In this document: positions 18,361 to 27,198 of the stretch, one piece after another
How positions within the stretch are numbered: position 1 is the stretch's first letter
How the letters are laid out: every line of letters begins with the position of its first letter
NCBI GenBank assembly: GCA_964500445.1
Contig: CAZCOG010000029.1
Coordinates: 1 to 64,000, forward strand
Length of the DNA: 64,000 nucleotides
Direction of reading: 5' to 3'
Source of the DNA: Persicitalea sp964500445
Lineage (GTDB): Bacteria > Bacteroidota > Bacteroidia > Cytophagales > Spirosomataceae
Program-made: the position numbers and the translations under genes
Notes under the pieces: generated by a model
Told to the model about the DNA's origin: nothing
Database searches by the model: none
Seen by the model: the letters and a program-made list of their open reading frames with translations, nothing else

Positions 18361-19026
18361 ATGAAACTTCATAAGGAAGGCTACATAATTATGGGCGGTA
18401 CGGCCCTGCTTTTATTTCTGATCAACTGGGGCGTTCAGTACTTTATTCCCGAATTAATCTGGTTGCATTGGCTACTATTGGTAGCCAGCGTCGTTTTCTT
18501 TTTCCTGATTGTTCAGTTTTTCCGCGTTCCTACGCGGGTTGTTACCGCCGATGAAAGCCGCATCGTAGCACCTTGTGATGGTAAGGTAGTGGTTATAGAA
18601 GAAGTAGTTGAAAACGAGTACTTCAAAGGCCCCCGTCGCCAGATCAGTATCTTCATGTCGCCGCTCAACGTCCACGTCAATTGGAATCCGATCAGTGGTG
18701 TCGTAAAGTACTTCAAGTACCATCCCGGCCTTTACTTGGTGGCTTGGCATCCCAAGTCCAGTACCGATAACGAGCGTACGACTACGGTAATTCAGAACTC
18801 ACAGGGCGTGGAAATCCTATTTCGTCAGATTGCGGGTGCAGTGGCCCGACGCATTCGCTGGTACGTGAAGGAAGGCGATAATGTGCAGCAAAGTACCCAG
18901 ATGGGCTTTATTAAATTCGGCTCGCGCGTTGATGTGTTCGTGCCGCTGGACGCCGAGATAAAAGTAAGTCTGAACGACAAGACTGTGGGTAGCGTGACGG
19001 TTCTGGCCGAGCTGCCGACTGTATAA
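18361..19026 (+). CDS. psd: Phosphatidylserine decarboxylase, short (type II) form
   Basis: The 221-residue proenzyme makes phosphatidylethanolamine from phosphatidylserine at the inner membrane. Two hydrophobic segments (ALLLFLINWGVQYFI and LHWLLLVASVVFFFLIV) anchor the N-terminus. The family block APCDGKVVVIEE is present, as is IFMSPLNVHVNWNPISG. The self-cleavage site is GSR at 187-189, where Ser188 becomes the pyruvoyl group; this is the motif of the short PSD class rather than the LGST of E. coli. It follows secA by about 100 bp. Confidence 0.93.
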   Translation: MKLHKEGYIIMGGTALLLFLINWGVQYFIPELIWLHWLLLVASVVFFFLIVQFFRVPTRVVTADESRIVAPCDGKVVVIEEVVENEYFKGPRRQISIFMSPLNVHVNWNPISGVVKYFKYHPGLYLVAWHPKSSTDNERTTTVIQNSQGVEILFRQIAGAVARRIRWYVKEGDNVQQSTQMGFIKFGSRVDVFVPLDAEIKVSLNDKTVGSVTVLAELPTV

Positions 19027-19071
19027 AGTACTTAAAAGTAGCCCGACTATTTAAAGAGGGGCCTTTTTTCT

Positions 19072-19692
19072 CTAGAACAACCGCCAGCCACTGATTTGCT
19101 GGAAAAAACCCGGTACCGCTGCCGGATATACTGCTGCCATAAAGAGAAGCCCGAAGATTGCTCCGTACATATGGGCATCGTGGTTCACAAAACCACTTCC
19201 GCGCCGCGATTCGTAGTAAGAATAACCGATGAACAGGATACCAAAAATAAAGCCGGGGATACATAACAAAAAGTAAAGGCAGATTTCCAACAACGGTGCG
19301 TAAAGTACTGCTGCAAAGAGTACCGCAGCTACCCCGCCCGACGCTCCCAGCGAATTATAGTTGGAACTATTACGGTGTTTCAGAAAAGTAGGAATGTCGG
19401 AAACGATAATTCCCAGCAGGTAAAGAGCGCCAAAATAAATCCGTCCGTTTCCCCCGAACAACATGCCGAAAAGTCGCTCAATGCCTTCTCCGATAAACCA
19501 GAGCGTCAGCATGTTGAACAGTAGGTGCATGAAATCTGCGTGAACAAAACCGGAGGTAATGAAGCGATAGTACTGACCTTTCTTAGAAACCTTATACGGA
19601 TTCAGGATCATTTTTTCCAGCGTCGAAGGATTTTGCCAGGCATAGTAGCTAATGGCAACCGTAACGAGAATTATGATTAGTGTAAGCGACAT
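19072..19692 (-). CDS. Rhomboid-family intramembrane serine protease
   Basis: The 206-residue protein has about six hydrophobic helices. The catalytic serine is in GASGG (Ser118), and the catalytic His is in HDAHMYGAIFG (His174). HADFMHLLFNMLTLWFIG is the usual second conserved block of rhomboids. It cleaves membrane-embedded helices; the substrate is unknown. It converges on psd and is followed upstream by the polyprenyl synthetase gene on the same strand. Confidence 0.9.
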   Translation of the reverse strand: MSLTLIIILVTVAISYYAWQNPSTLEKMILNPYKVSKKGQYYRFITSGFVHADFMHLLFNMLTLWFIGEGIERLFGMLFGGNGRIYFGALYLLGIIVSDIPTFLKHRNSSNYNSLGASGGVAAVLFAAVLYAPLLEICLYFLLCIPGFIFGILFIGYSYYESRRGSGFVNHDAHMYGAIFGLLFMAAVYPAAVPGFFQQISGWRLF

Positions 19693-19782
19693 TATTTAGT
19701 TGTGAATGAGTGAATTTTGGGAAGAGTGAATAGTAGTCATATTCATTTTTATTCTGACACTCACTCAATCCAACATTGAAAA

Positions 19783-20757
19783 TTAATTTTCCCGTTCCAC
19801 CAGCTGATGCACGAAGCCTAAAAGTGGTTTTTTGCGGGCGGGTACGGCTTCCAGCCTCTCCAGACAGTCGAAGCCTTTATCGAAATATTCAGTTATCTTT
19901 TGTTCAGTAAAGGTGCGGATTTTTAACGAATCATAAATTGCGGTGACTGCTTTTACTTTTTCTTCTTTGTCAAAATCCTCCTTTGCTAACCACTCATCCA
20001 GCGCTACTTTGGTCGGACCAGTTGCCCTTTCCAGAGCTTCAATCAATAGAAAAGTTTTCTTGTTAGCGATGATATCACCACCTACCTGCTTACCAAATTT
20101 AGCTGGGTCGCCATAGACATCCAGCAAATCATCTTTCAATTGAAAACCAATGCCCATACTGACGCCCGCTTCGTAAAGTAGCGAGGTGGCCTGCTCATCG
20201 GCTCCGGCGACGATGCCGCCGAGTTCCAGCGCGAAGCCCAGTAAAACGGAAGTTTTTAACCGAATCATGTTCAGGTATTCTGCTTCCGTCACATCCCAGC
20301 GTGTTTCGAAATTCATATCGAGCTGCTGGCCTTCGCAGACTGCGGCCGCTGTGTCGTTGAATCGCTTTAATACCCGCTTGATCCGATCATTTTCTACATT
20401 TAGTAACAAATCGTAGGCCCGTACCAGCATAACATCGCCCGACAGGATAGCGATATTGGCATTCCATTTTTCGTGAACTGTGGGCTGACCGCGCCGCAGT
20501 GGAGCACAGTCCATAATGTCGTCATGCATCAGGGTGAAGTTATGGAAAACTTCCACGGCTTGCGCGGGCTCAAGCGCCTTACGCCAGTCATCAGTGTAGA
20601 GGGCGGCGACCATGAGGGTCATTAATGGCCGTAGCCGCTTGCCGCTCAGCGACATAATGTACCGGATGGGTTCGTAGAGTTCGGCAGGATGTTCGCCGTA
20701 AGTATTCTGCTCGATTTCATCCTGCAGAGCTTGCAGTAGCTGGTCGGGTGTCGTCAT
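19783..20757 (-). CDS. Polyprenyl diphosphate synthase
   Basis: The 324-residue enzyme starts at ATG 20757 (MTTPDQLLQALQDEI); the frame extends further upstream without family similarity. The first aspartate-rich motif reads HDDIMDCAPLRRGQPTVH with a DDxxD spacing typical of trans-prenyltransferases, and the second is GFQLKDDLLDVYGD. GKRLRPLM in the first third binds diphosphate. It elongates isoprenoid diphosphates, for menaquinone side chains or carotenoid precursors; the chain length is not certain. Confidence 0.92.
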   Translation of the reverse strand: MTTPDQLLQALQDEIEQNTYGEHPAELYEPIRYIMSLSGKRLRPLMTLMVAALYTDDWRKALEPAQAVEVFHNFTLMHDDIMDCAPLRRGQPTVHEKWNANIAILSGDVMLVRAYDLLLNVENDRIKRVLKRFNDTAAAVCEGQQLDMNFETRWDVTEAEYLNMIRLKTSVLLGFALELGGIVAGADEQATSLLYEAGVSMGIGFQLKDDLLDVYGDPAKFGKQVGGDIIANKKTFLLIEALERATGPTKVALDEWLAKEDFDKEEKVKAVTAIYDSLKIRTFTEQKITEYFDKGFDCLERLEAVPARKKPLLGFVHQLVEREN

Positions 20758-20847
20758 TCGCGAATTAATTCTGCTCTCTTCAACTGTTTTAGGGTGATTA
20801 GGGTTTTGAAAAAAGAAAATGACCTTCAAAAGAAGGCGGCAAATTAC

Positions 20848-21309
20848 CTAATTCTCCCGCAGAATTTGTTTTTCAAAGCATACGCTGTTTTCTATTCCGG
20901 CGTACGGGCCATAATTTTCAATGATATGGTAGCCCGATTTTTTGTAAAGTGCAATGGCTTCGGGTTGCCTTTTCCCGGTTTCGAGAATGCAGCGTTCGTA
21001 ACCCAACTCCGCCGCCCAACTTTCTAATTCAGCCAGGATTTTTTTTGCTATTCCTTTTCCTCTGCCTTCCGGCCTTACATACATTCGTTTCACTTCTGTG
21101 CTGTCTGGCTGATATTCCCGGATGGCTCCGCAACCAAGCGACTGCCCATCATCATAAGCTACCACAGCATGCTTAATCAAATCAATTTTGCTGAACTGAG
21201 AATAAAAAACGTTGTCTTCGCCATCACGTAGTTTCAGGTCGGCATCGAGTAATTTTACCAAATCGATGAAGTCCTGGTTGTGAGAGTCGGTTCTTACAAG
21301 TGTTATCAT
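20848..21309 (-). CDS. GNAT-family N-acetyltransferase
   Basis: The 153-residue protein has the GNAT fold: GCGAIREYQPDSTEVKRMYV for strands 3-4, then the acetyl-CoA loop RPEGRGKGIAKKILAELE, and ALYKKSGYHIIENYGPY at the end. The last part resembles acetyltransferases annotated as YhdJ/PhnO-like, but the acceptor is not identifiable. Its stop lies about 90 bp from the start of the polyprenyl synthase gene. Confidence 0.85.
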   Translation of the reverse strand: MITLVRTDSHNQDFIDLVKLLDADLKLRDGEDNVFYSQFSKIDLIKHAVVAYDDGQSLGCGAIREYQPDSTEVKRMYVRPEGRGKGIAKKILAELESWAAELGYERCILETGKRQPEAIALYKKSGYHIIENYGPYAGIENSVCFEKQILREN

Positions 21310-21348
21310 TGATGAAACTGTATCTGCCGGTACCCGAATTTATTGAAG

Positions 21349-22851
21349 TCACCGATTATAAAGCTCTTTTGCGGCTTTCTCATACTTATCACCTTTGCTC
21401 CATTGCGGAGCCTGCGACCGATCGGCAATGAGGCGGGCGGCGTAGGCATAGGCCTGGGAAAACTTGAGGAGATAATTGAAATCGATCGTTTCGGGATTGT
21501 CCGAAACCTGGTGATAGTTCTTCATTAACTCCGCATCGAAGGTCCTGAATCCTGGTGTGATAGTGGGGGCGGGAATACCCAGTTTGGCAAAACTTACGTT
21601 GTCGGAGCGGTCGAAGAGTCCTTGCTCTGGGGCAGGGTCAGCTACCACGTCCAGGCCGAAGGCTTTGCTGGCTGTCTCGATCTCAGCCCGTGCTCCAGTA
21701 CGATCCAGACCAATGACTGCCAGTATACTGGTGTCGTTGTAGCCTGCGCCATCGGTATTTAGATTAAAGATGCATTTTTTGAGGGGTAGGAGAGGGTGAC
21801 TAGCGTAGTACTTACTACCCAGCAGGCCCACTTCTTCGCCCGTTAAGGCTACCAGTAGTACTGACCGTTGCGGCGGCTGTTGAGCCAAAGCCTGAGCAGC
21901 AGCCAACAGCGCCACCGTCCCGAAGGCATTATCGCGGGCACCATTAAAGATACTGTCTTCCGGCGTATAAGGTTGGCCGCCCTGTTTGCCAACACCCACA
22001 TGGTCGTAGTGCGCTGAGAGTAACACGTATTCGTCCTTCAGTTTGGCGTCGGTGCCTTCAATATAAGCGACCACATTATAGCCATTGACCGTTTGCACCG
22101 TGCGTCCGGCGGTTTGGAAGCGGACTTTATCGGCGGCCCGAAGCATCTTCGTAAATTTGGCCTCCTGACCATTGACCCAGGCGTGTGGCAGTGTTACGGT
22201 TTTACCATCGGGAGACAACGCCACGCGTTCGCCACCAAAAAACTTGGTTACGAAGTTCCAGGGAACCGGGGCTTTGAAAATCTCGATGACCGCCACCGCG
22301 CCTTTCTCCGCCGCAATTTTGCGCTTCTCATTCGACGCCATGATGATCTCGGGGGGCGCCGTCGCCTCAGGCGAACCACTTTGCAACAACACAATCTTTC
22401 CTTTTACATCCAGTCCTTTGTAGTCATCCCAGCCCTTATCGGCATTTTCCAGGCCAAAGCCCGCGTACACGAGTGGGGCTTCAATATCAGACCTGTCACC
22501 TGACATCAAAATCCAGTCCTGCCCCGAACGTAGTGTATCTTTTCCGACGAACAAATCGCCTTCTCTCAACACGCCCATTTTTTCGAGCGGTACAGTTTGC
22601 AGGTAGGAATTTAGCGATGGAGCATTGGCAAGGCCATAGCGTCGGAACTGCTCGGCTATATATCGGGCGGCAACAAGGTTGCCTGGTTCTCCAGTACGGC
22701 GTCCCATCAATTCGTCCGAAGCCAGGAATCTCATGTGGGCTTCCAGCTCGGCTTCCTGTAATTTGTATTCTGGGAATTGAGTACTTGTTTGGGCAAATCC
22801 GGGAGCAAATGCCGCCCCAAAAAGTATAAAAGCAAAAGAGATTCTTTTCAT
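21349..22851 (-). CDS. Secreted M28-family zinc metallopeptidase
   Basis: The 500-residue protein has a signal peptide (FAFILFGAAFAPGFAQ). A protease-associated segment (about 90-240) precedes the M28 core. Zinc ligands can be read in order: LSAHYDHVGVG (His), NGARDNAFGTVALL (Asp), TGEEVGLLGSKYY (Glu pair), NLNTDGAGYND (Asp) and MKNYHQVSDN (His). This is the aminopeptidase/carboxypeptidase group that trims peptides in the periplasm or outside the cell. The NYHQVSDNPET segment is typical of Bacteroidota members. Confidence 0.92.
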   Translation of the reverse strand: MKRISFAFILFGAAFAPGFAQTSTQFPEYKLQEAELEAHMRFLASDELMGRRTGEPGNLVAARYIAEQFRRYGLANAPSLNSYLQTVPLEKMGVLREGDLFVGKDTLRSGQDWILMSGDRSDIEAPLVYAGFGLENADKGWDDYKGLDVKGKIVLLQSGSPEATAPPEIIMASNEKRKIAAEKGAVAVIEIFKAPVPWNFVTKFFGGERVALSPDGKTVTLPHAWVNGQEAKFTKMLRAADKVRFQTAGRTVQTVNGYNVVAYIEGTDAKLKDEYVLLSAHYDHVGVGKQGGQPYTPEDSIFNGARDNAFGTVALLAAAQALAQQPPQRSVLLVALTGEEVGLLGSKYYASHPLLPLKKCIFNLNTDGAGYNDTSILAVIGLDRTGARAEIETASKAFGLDVVADPAPEQGLFDRSDNVSFAKLGIPAPTITPGFRTFDAELMKNYHQVSDNPETIDFNYLLKFSQAYAYAARLIADRSQAPQWSKGDKYEKAAKELYNR

Positions 22852-22956
22852 ACAATAGGTAGATTAAAGATAGGAAGGGAAGAGATATTAAGGCAAAAGG
22901 CCTTCGTAAAGCACAAAACCTGCTAATGGGGCTTTTGTTCCAAAAGAAATAACCCA

Positions 22957-22964
22957 CAAAGTTA
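22957..22964 (-). promoter_or_regulatory. Possible -7 element for the M28 peptidase gene
   Basis: On the minus strand the sequence reads TAACTTTG, matching TAnnTTTG about 105 bp ahead of the start codon. No matching -33 TTTG was found at a good distance. Confidence 0.35.
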
Positions 22965-23126
22965 AGTACAACTTTGGTGGCAGCTCACAATTAATGGATA
23001 GACGGGCTTTCATCTACCTGCATCAAGTCCCCAAAAAGATTTTTTAACTTGCGTCTCTCAACTGTTTTTCACAGGTGCACCCAAAGTCGCGTATCTGACA
23101 TATTTATGTCAGGTTGTTGTTAATTA

Positions 23127-24983
23127 ATGAATAGTCAGCTTTTTTACGTCAATCCGTACTTGTTTGAATATTTTGGGCTGGTGCTGCTATTATTGGTACT
23201 TTTCGGAATATCATTTGCCTATAATAAAGGTAGTTATCTGACAAAAGCAATTGGCCTGGGTGTAGTACTTCTTCCAATTTTCTATTTTTATCTCATCATT
23301 GACGCTCATCTCGTCAACATTCCTTTCACAGACGATTTCGTATTGCTGGAAACGGTGCATGATTTTCGTCAGGAAAAGGACTTTGTCAAGGCTGTCAAAA
23401 TTCTTTTTACCCAGGTCAATCAGCACCGGTTTGCCTTTGAACGACTAGTGATGCTGGCACTCGTCCTTTTTACGGGGACGGTCAATATCAAGGTGTTAAT
23501 TACACTTGGTAATTTATTTCTCCTCGGAATCCTTTATCTCTTTGCTATCACACTTAGAGATGAGCGTGTGCCATGGTACTATTTTCTACCAGTTCCATTT
23601 ATACTATTTAACCTTACTTATTACGAGAATGCCTTCTGGGGCATCGCTGCGATTCAAAATACACCATTACTTTTTTTCGCTTTTCTATCTGCTTATAGTC
23701 TGGGCCGGGCCAACAGGGCTGGTTGGTGGATCGGAGCCCTTTCTGCCTTGATAGCTACCTTCGTAAGCGGCACGGGAATGCTGGCCTGGATTATCGGCGC
23801 TATCATACTATTCTTCCAGAAAAAGTACCAATGGCTGCTTTGGTGGATAGTGTTAGCGATTATTTTCGTAGGTTTTTATTTTCTGTTTAATTATCAATTT
23901 ATCGCATCGGCCAATGCCCCCAAGCCTTGGACGCATCCCGTTTTCAACGGATTATTGCTTCTGGGTTTCCTGGGCAATGCGCTCTACCTTGACATCCCGC
24001 ACCCCATGCAGCAGAGTTTTTATCCTGACATGGTGGCTAGTGCTTATCTCGGTATTTTTATCGGTCTGATATTCCTGGGATGGCTGGTTCGTTTCTTTTT
24101 GAGCCAAAACCTCAAAGCTAGTTACTGGTTTTTGTTGGGGGCTTTACTGTTTGGCATGGGAACGGGTGCTATGTTCGTACTGAGTAGACCCATGGGACAG
24201 TTTTTTATGTATGGCGGCAGTATATTTTCGCGCCGCTATATGATCTTTGGAGCTGTGCTATTGGCAGTAGCTTATCTCGCGATGCTAGTACTTACCAGAA
24301 GGCTTCGCTATGTGCAGCCCGTAGTTCTGGTATTGGGGCTGCTGAGTTTTGTGGCGCTCAACTTTCAAAGTTATTTTTCTTCCATTATTAACTTGCGGAA
24401 GCACCACGATGAATTACTGGTCGATGGGTATTACTGGAAAAACTACACTACTTTCCTGACAGATGGCCATAACTTTGGTGACCGGCCATTCTGGAATCAT
24501 CCTACCCGAATGAAAGAACTGGTTGAATCCATTGAAACAGGTAGCCTGAGTAACCTGTATGGCTCCGACCGACTTCCTTCCGCCGCTCAGTTTCGTACTC
24601 AGGTCAAGGACAAATCGGTATTGTATAAAGGGACTTTCGGGGCCAGGGCTAACTATCGGATCGCCGAAACCAACTTGCCGGCAGAGTACCTTGAATTTTA
24701 CGCTCAACACAAACAGCCGATTTACCCAACCTATTTTTTACTGGTTTCGGAAAAATATACCCTGCCACTTCCCGCTATACCCGTGCCTTACTCTTGGGAA
24801 GGTTTTCTAAGCAGTAGAACCTATTATAGTCCAAGACTTCAGTACGGCCTGTTCCGCAGCAAACTACCCTCCGGAAAATTCCAGGTCTGGATCATGTCGC
24901 CTGACACGACCGATGGTAACAATTGGGATTTGCGTTATACAGAAAAAAGTATTCGCTTAGCAGATAAGAAGTACCCGCAGTAA
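23127..24983 (+). CDS. Polytopic membrane protein, possible GT-C-type glycosyltransferase
   Basis: The 618-residue protein has about 11 hydrophobic helices over the first 430 residues and a soluble C-terminal 190 residues. After the second helix comes NIPFTDDFVLLETVHDF, an acidic pair in the first outside loop, which is the position of the metal-binding motif in GT-C glycosyltransferases using polyprenyl-phosphate sugars. This is the only hint of function. The name hypothetical membrane protein is the safe alternative. It stands alone on the plus strand between the M28 peptidase and a second membrane protein. Confidence 0.6.
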   Translation: MNSQLFYVNPYLFEYFGLVLLLLVLFGISFAYNKGSYLTKAIGLGVVLLPIFYFYLIIDAHLVNIPFTDDFVLLETVHDFRQEKDFVKAVKILFTQVNQHRFAFERLVMLALVLFTGTVNIKVLITLGNLFLLGILYLFAITLRDERVPWYYFLPVPFILFNLTYYENAFWGIAAIQNTPLLFFAFLSAYSLGRANRAGWWIGALSALIATFVSGTGMLAWIIGAIILFFQKKYQWLLWWIVLAIIFVGFYFLFNYQFIASANAPKPWTHPVFNGLLLLGFLGNALYLDIPHPMQQSFYPDMVASAYLGIFIGLIFLGWLVRFFLSQNLKASYWFLLGALLFGMGTGAMFVLSRPMGQFFMYGGSIFSRRYMIFGAVLLAVAYLAMLVLTRRLRYVQPVVLVLGLLSFVALNFQSYFSSIINLRKHHDELLVDGYYWKNYTTFLTDGHNFGDRPFWNHPTRMKELVESIETGSLSNLYGSDRLPSAAQFRTQVKDKSVLYKGTFGARANYRIAETNLPAEYLEFYAQHKQPIYPTYFLLVSEKYTLPLPAIPVPYSWEGFLSSRTYYSPRLQYGLFRSKLPSGKFQVWIMSPDTTDGNNWDLRYTEKSIRLADKKYPQ

Positions 24984-25125
24984 AGTCACGACTACATCAG
25001 GATGCCAATTGTGAGTATCTTGAGTAAACCCTCTTATAAAAGAGTATAATTCAGATTCTGCAAAAAACAGAGTTTATAAATTTTTGATTAGCGATCTTTT
25101 TATCAGGCTACCATTACCGGTTTGT

Positions 25126-25133
25126 TACCTTTG
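25126..25133 (+). promoter_or_regulatory. -7 promoter element ahead of the 252-residue membrane protein gene
   Basis: TACCTTTG matches TAnnTTTG exactly and lies 30 bp before ATG 25164, giving a short leader. No good -33 element is visible. Confidence 0.5.
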
Positions 25134-25163
25134 CGGGCCACGACCCACATAAACTCCACCCGG

Positions 25164-25922
25164 ATGAACTACATTTTCCTGATCAAATTAACTTTGATGC
25201 CCTTGCTCATTGCCGGTGTTACGCTCTGTGTCAGGCGTTGGGGAGCTGGTCTTGGCGGTTGGATTGGTGGTTTTCCGTGGGTAGCGGGGCCCATTTCCTT
25301 TTTTATGGCCTGGGAGCAAGGGCCTATTTTCGCCGCCGAAACTATTCCAAGTGCATTGATGGGAGCAGTGGGAACATTCTTTTTTGCTTATTCCTACGCC
25401 GCACTTTCTCGCCGTTGGTCGTGGCTGCCAACTTTGTTGGCAGGCTACGGGGCGTTTTTTGTGATAGCGGTAGTATCATTTTACTTCACTCCGCCATTAC
25501 TTTGGGGCATTGCAATTTCCCTTGTGGCACTGACCAGTATACTGTTTTTTTTTCCAAAGCCCAGTCAGGCCGATATGCCACCACGTCAACCGCGCTTCGA
25601 CATTCCGCTCAGGATGCTGGTTGCCACTATTTTCGTAGTTATTTTAACTCAGGCCGCCGAGCAATTGGGCCCCGAATGGAGCGGAATACTTACGCCATTT
25701 CCAATCATGACCTCCACATTAGCTGTTTTTACTCACGCGCAGCAGGGATCAACCGCCACAATTCGTATCATGTATGGGCTTCTTTTAACCGGCTATGGTT
25801 TTCTTATATTTCTGGTCGGGGTGCAGTGGCTGGTGCCTCTGGTGCCTATTGGCTGGGCCTACCTGATTTTGCTGGTTGGAACGCTGGTGCTGAATGGCGC
25901 AACAGTGCGACTGATTCGATAA
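25164..25922 (+). CDS. Integral membrane protein of unknown function
   Basis: The 252-residue protein starts at ATG 25164, shortly after a promoter -7 element; the frame continues 14 codons further upstream, but that segment overlaps the promoter. It has about eight hydrophobic helices arranged as two similar halves: WIGGFPWVAGPISFFMAWEQ in the first and EWSGILTPFPIMTSTLAVFTH in the second, each a Gly/Pro-rich turn within a helix. This suggests an internal duplication as in small transporters. I do not recognise the family. Confidence 0.65.
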   Translation: MNYIFLIKLTLMPLLIAGVTLCVRRWGAGLGGWIGGFPWVAGPISFFMAWEQGPIFAAETIPSALMGAVGTFFFAYSYAALSRRWSWLPTLLAGYGAFFVIAVVSFYFTPPLLWGIAISLVALTSILFFFPKPSQADMPPRQPRFDIPLRMLVATIFVVILTQAAEQLGPEWSGILTPFPIMTSTLAVFTHAQQGSTATIRIMYGLLLTGYGFLIFLVGVQWLVPLVPIGWAYLILLVGTLVLNGATVRLIR

Positions 25923-25969
25923 GTTTTGTTCTTGAAATTTAGACAGATCCGAAACTTGCCTAAAAACAA

Positions 25970-26002
25970 GAAAGCCCCCACCCAAAAGGCGAAGGCTTTT
26001 CC
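25970..26002. terminator. Probable bidirectional terminator
   Basis: AAAGCC (25971-25976) and GGCTTT (25994-25999) form a six-pair stem between two convergent genes, the membrane protein on the plus strand and the acyltransferase on the minus strand. T-runs follow on both sides but are short. Confidence 0.4.
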
Positions 26003-26050
26003 ATACTATACACACACTAAAACTTCTTGAATCTCTCCAAGGTCTTGAAT

Positions 26051-27160
26051 TCAGACGAGGATGCTGCGAGTGAGCAATTCGCCGAAAATATTGGCCCCCA
26101 GGGTTTTGATGGGATTCTTCACCACCGGGGCTGAGAGATACTGCTTCATGTCGGCAGTAATCTCGAATGTCTCGTAAGCTGACCGGTCAAAGAGCAAATA
26201 ATTGCTTTCCAGCTCAAAAATGCGATACCTACTTTGGTTGAAACGATAAGTCGCTTTCCTAGCAAGGTTGTAGGTTATGTTTGTTGATGTGGTTTCGGGC
26301 TTGATAATCATGGCATTATGAATATAAGTCCAGCCCTCCCACTGATCGGGGTATTTTTTGATGTACTCTCCAAAGTACTTGTAAATGGCACGCAGAGATC
26401 GTTGACTGAATTCTTCCCGGCCTTCGTTTTTCTTCATTGCAATCGGTTTTCCGATTCGCAGTACATTTTGCAGGTTTGCTTTCCGATACTGTACGATAGG
26501 CAGGATCGGTACTCCTGAAAGATAGCTGGCGTAGGGTATTCCCTTGCGTACCTTAATCTGCTGGTTCAGAAAATCGACTGTTGTCTTATGATCTTCCCCT
26601 GATCCGGTGTCACCATCGATATAAACGAGCAGTGAACGTCCGGCCTTCAGTTCCCGCGTCATTTGCAATAGGACGCGGGGATCTTCAGCGTTCAGGATAT
26701 TGACTTTGCTGGGCGTTTGAAAGGTATCGTGCATGTTGTCACAATACTCTTTAAACTCATCCTTCTGCTTTTCAAACACTTCCTGGCGCACCAGGGTTGA
26801 GAACTGGTATCCCTTGCGTAGGAGTGCGTTGGCGATTAGCCTGTACGAGCCAATATGAAACGTACAAAAGATGAATGGCTTCTTCGAATTGTTGATGAGG
26901 GACAAGTCACCCTCCAAAGCCGATACATCACTCAGGTGCATTAGCCGCCGATCGAATTTTTCAAGTGACAGGTTACGAAGTAAATTCGTGTACAGCATCT
27001 CGTGTTCTTTTTCCTCCACCTGGGGCAGGAAGTTGGTAAGGTTAGCTGAGAATAATCCCGATCGTACGCAGTACCCTTCCTCGCGCCGCATATCAACCCG
27101 GTCGAATGCCTCGATGCACTCCTGCGCTACCTTCTGGTAGGATGCCAGTGATTTTGCCAT
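26051..27160 (-). CDS. LpxL/HtrB-like acyltransferase with PqqD-like (RRE-like) C-terminal segment
   Basis: The protein has 369 residues from ATG 27160 (MAKSLASYQK). Residues of about 85-285 resemble the lipid A/lysophospholipid acyltransferase fold: FIFCTFHIGSYRLIANALL, VYIDGDTGSGED and SYLSGVPILPIVQYRK. The usual HxxxxE/D catalytic pair reads His102-IGSY-Arg107, so the acid is replaced. Residues of about 305-369 (YRIFELESNYLLFDRSAYE, then TFEITADMKQYLSA and ANIFGELLTRSILV) look like three strands plus a winged helix, the pattern of PqqD-type RiPP recognition elements. The gene begins 38 bp after the stop of a 57-residue peptide gene on the same strand. Together this suggests acylation of that peptide rather than lipid A synthesis. 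The fold call is moderate; the RRE and peptide link are inference. Confidence 0.6.
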   Translation of the reverse strand: MAKSLASYQKVAQECIEAFDRVDMRREEGYCVRSGLFSANLTNFLPQVEEKEHEMLYTNLLRNLSLEKFDRRLMHLSDVSALEGDLSLINNSKKPFIFCTFHIGSYRLIANALLRKGYQFSTLVRQEVFEKQKDEFKEYCDNMHDTFQTPSKVNILNAEDPRVLLQMTRELKAGRSLLVYIDGDTGSGEDHKTTVDFLNQQIKVRKGIPYASYLSGVPILPIVQYRKANLQNVLRIGKPIAMKKNEGREEFSQRSLRAIYKYFGEYIKKYPDQWEGWTYIHNAMIIKPETTSTNITYNLARKATYRFNQSRYRIFELESNYLLFDRSAYETFEITADMKQYLSAPVVKNPIKTLGANIFGELLTRSILV

Positions 27161-27198
27161 GACTGGTTGGATAATTTTTTGGGTGGAAAATGCTTTGC

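Noticed and set aside
19041..19070. Possible terminator between psd and rhomboid (GCCC/GGGC then Ts)
   Set aside because: Only a four-pair stem; too weak to list.
25238..25942. Second long frame on the same strand overlapping the 252-residue membrane protein
   Set aside because: The other frame has clear membrane helices and a promoter; this one reads like frame-shifted sequence.
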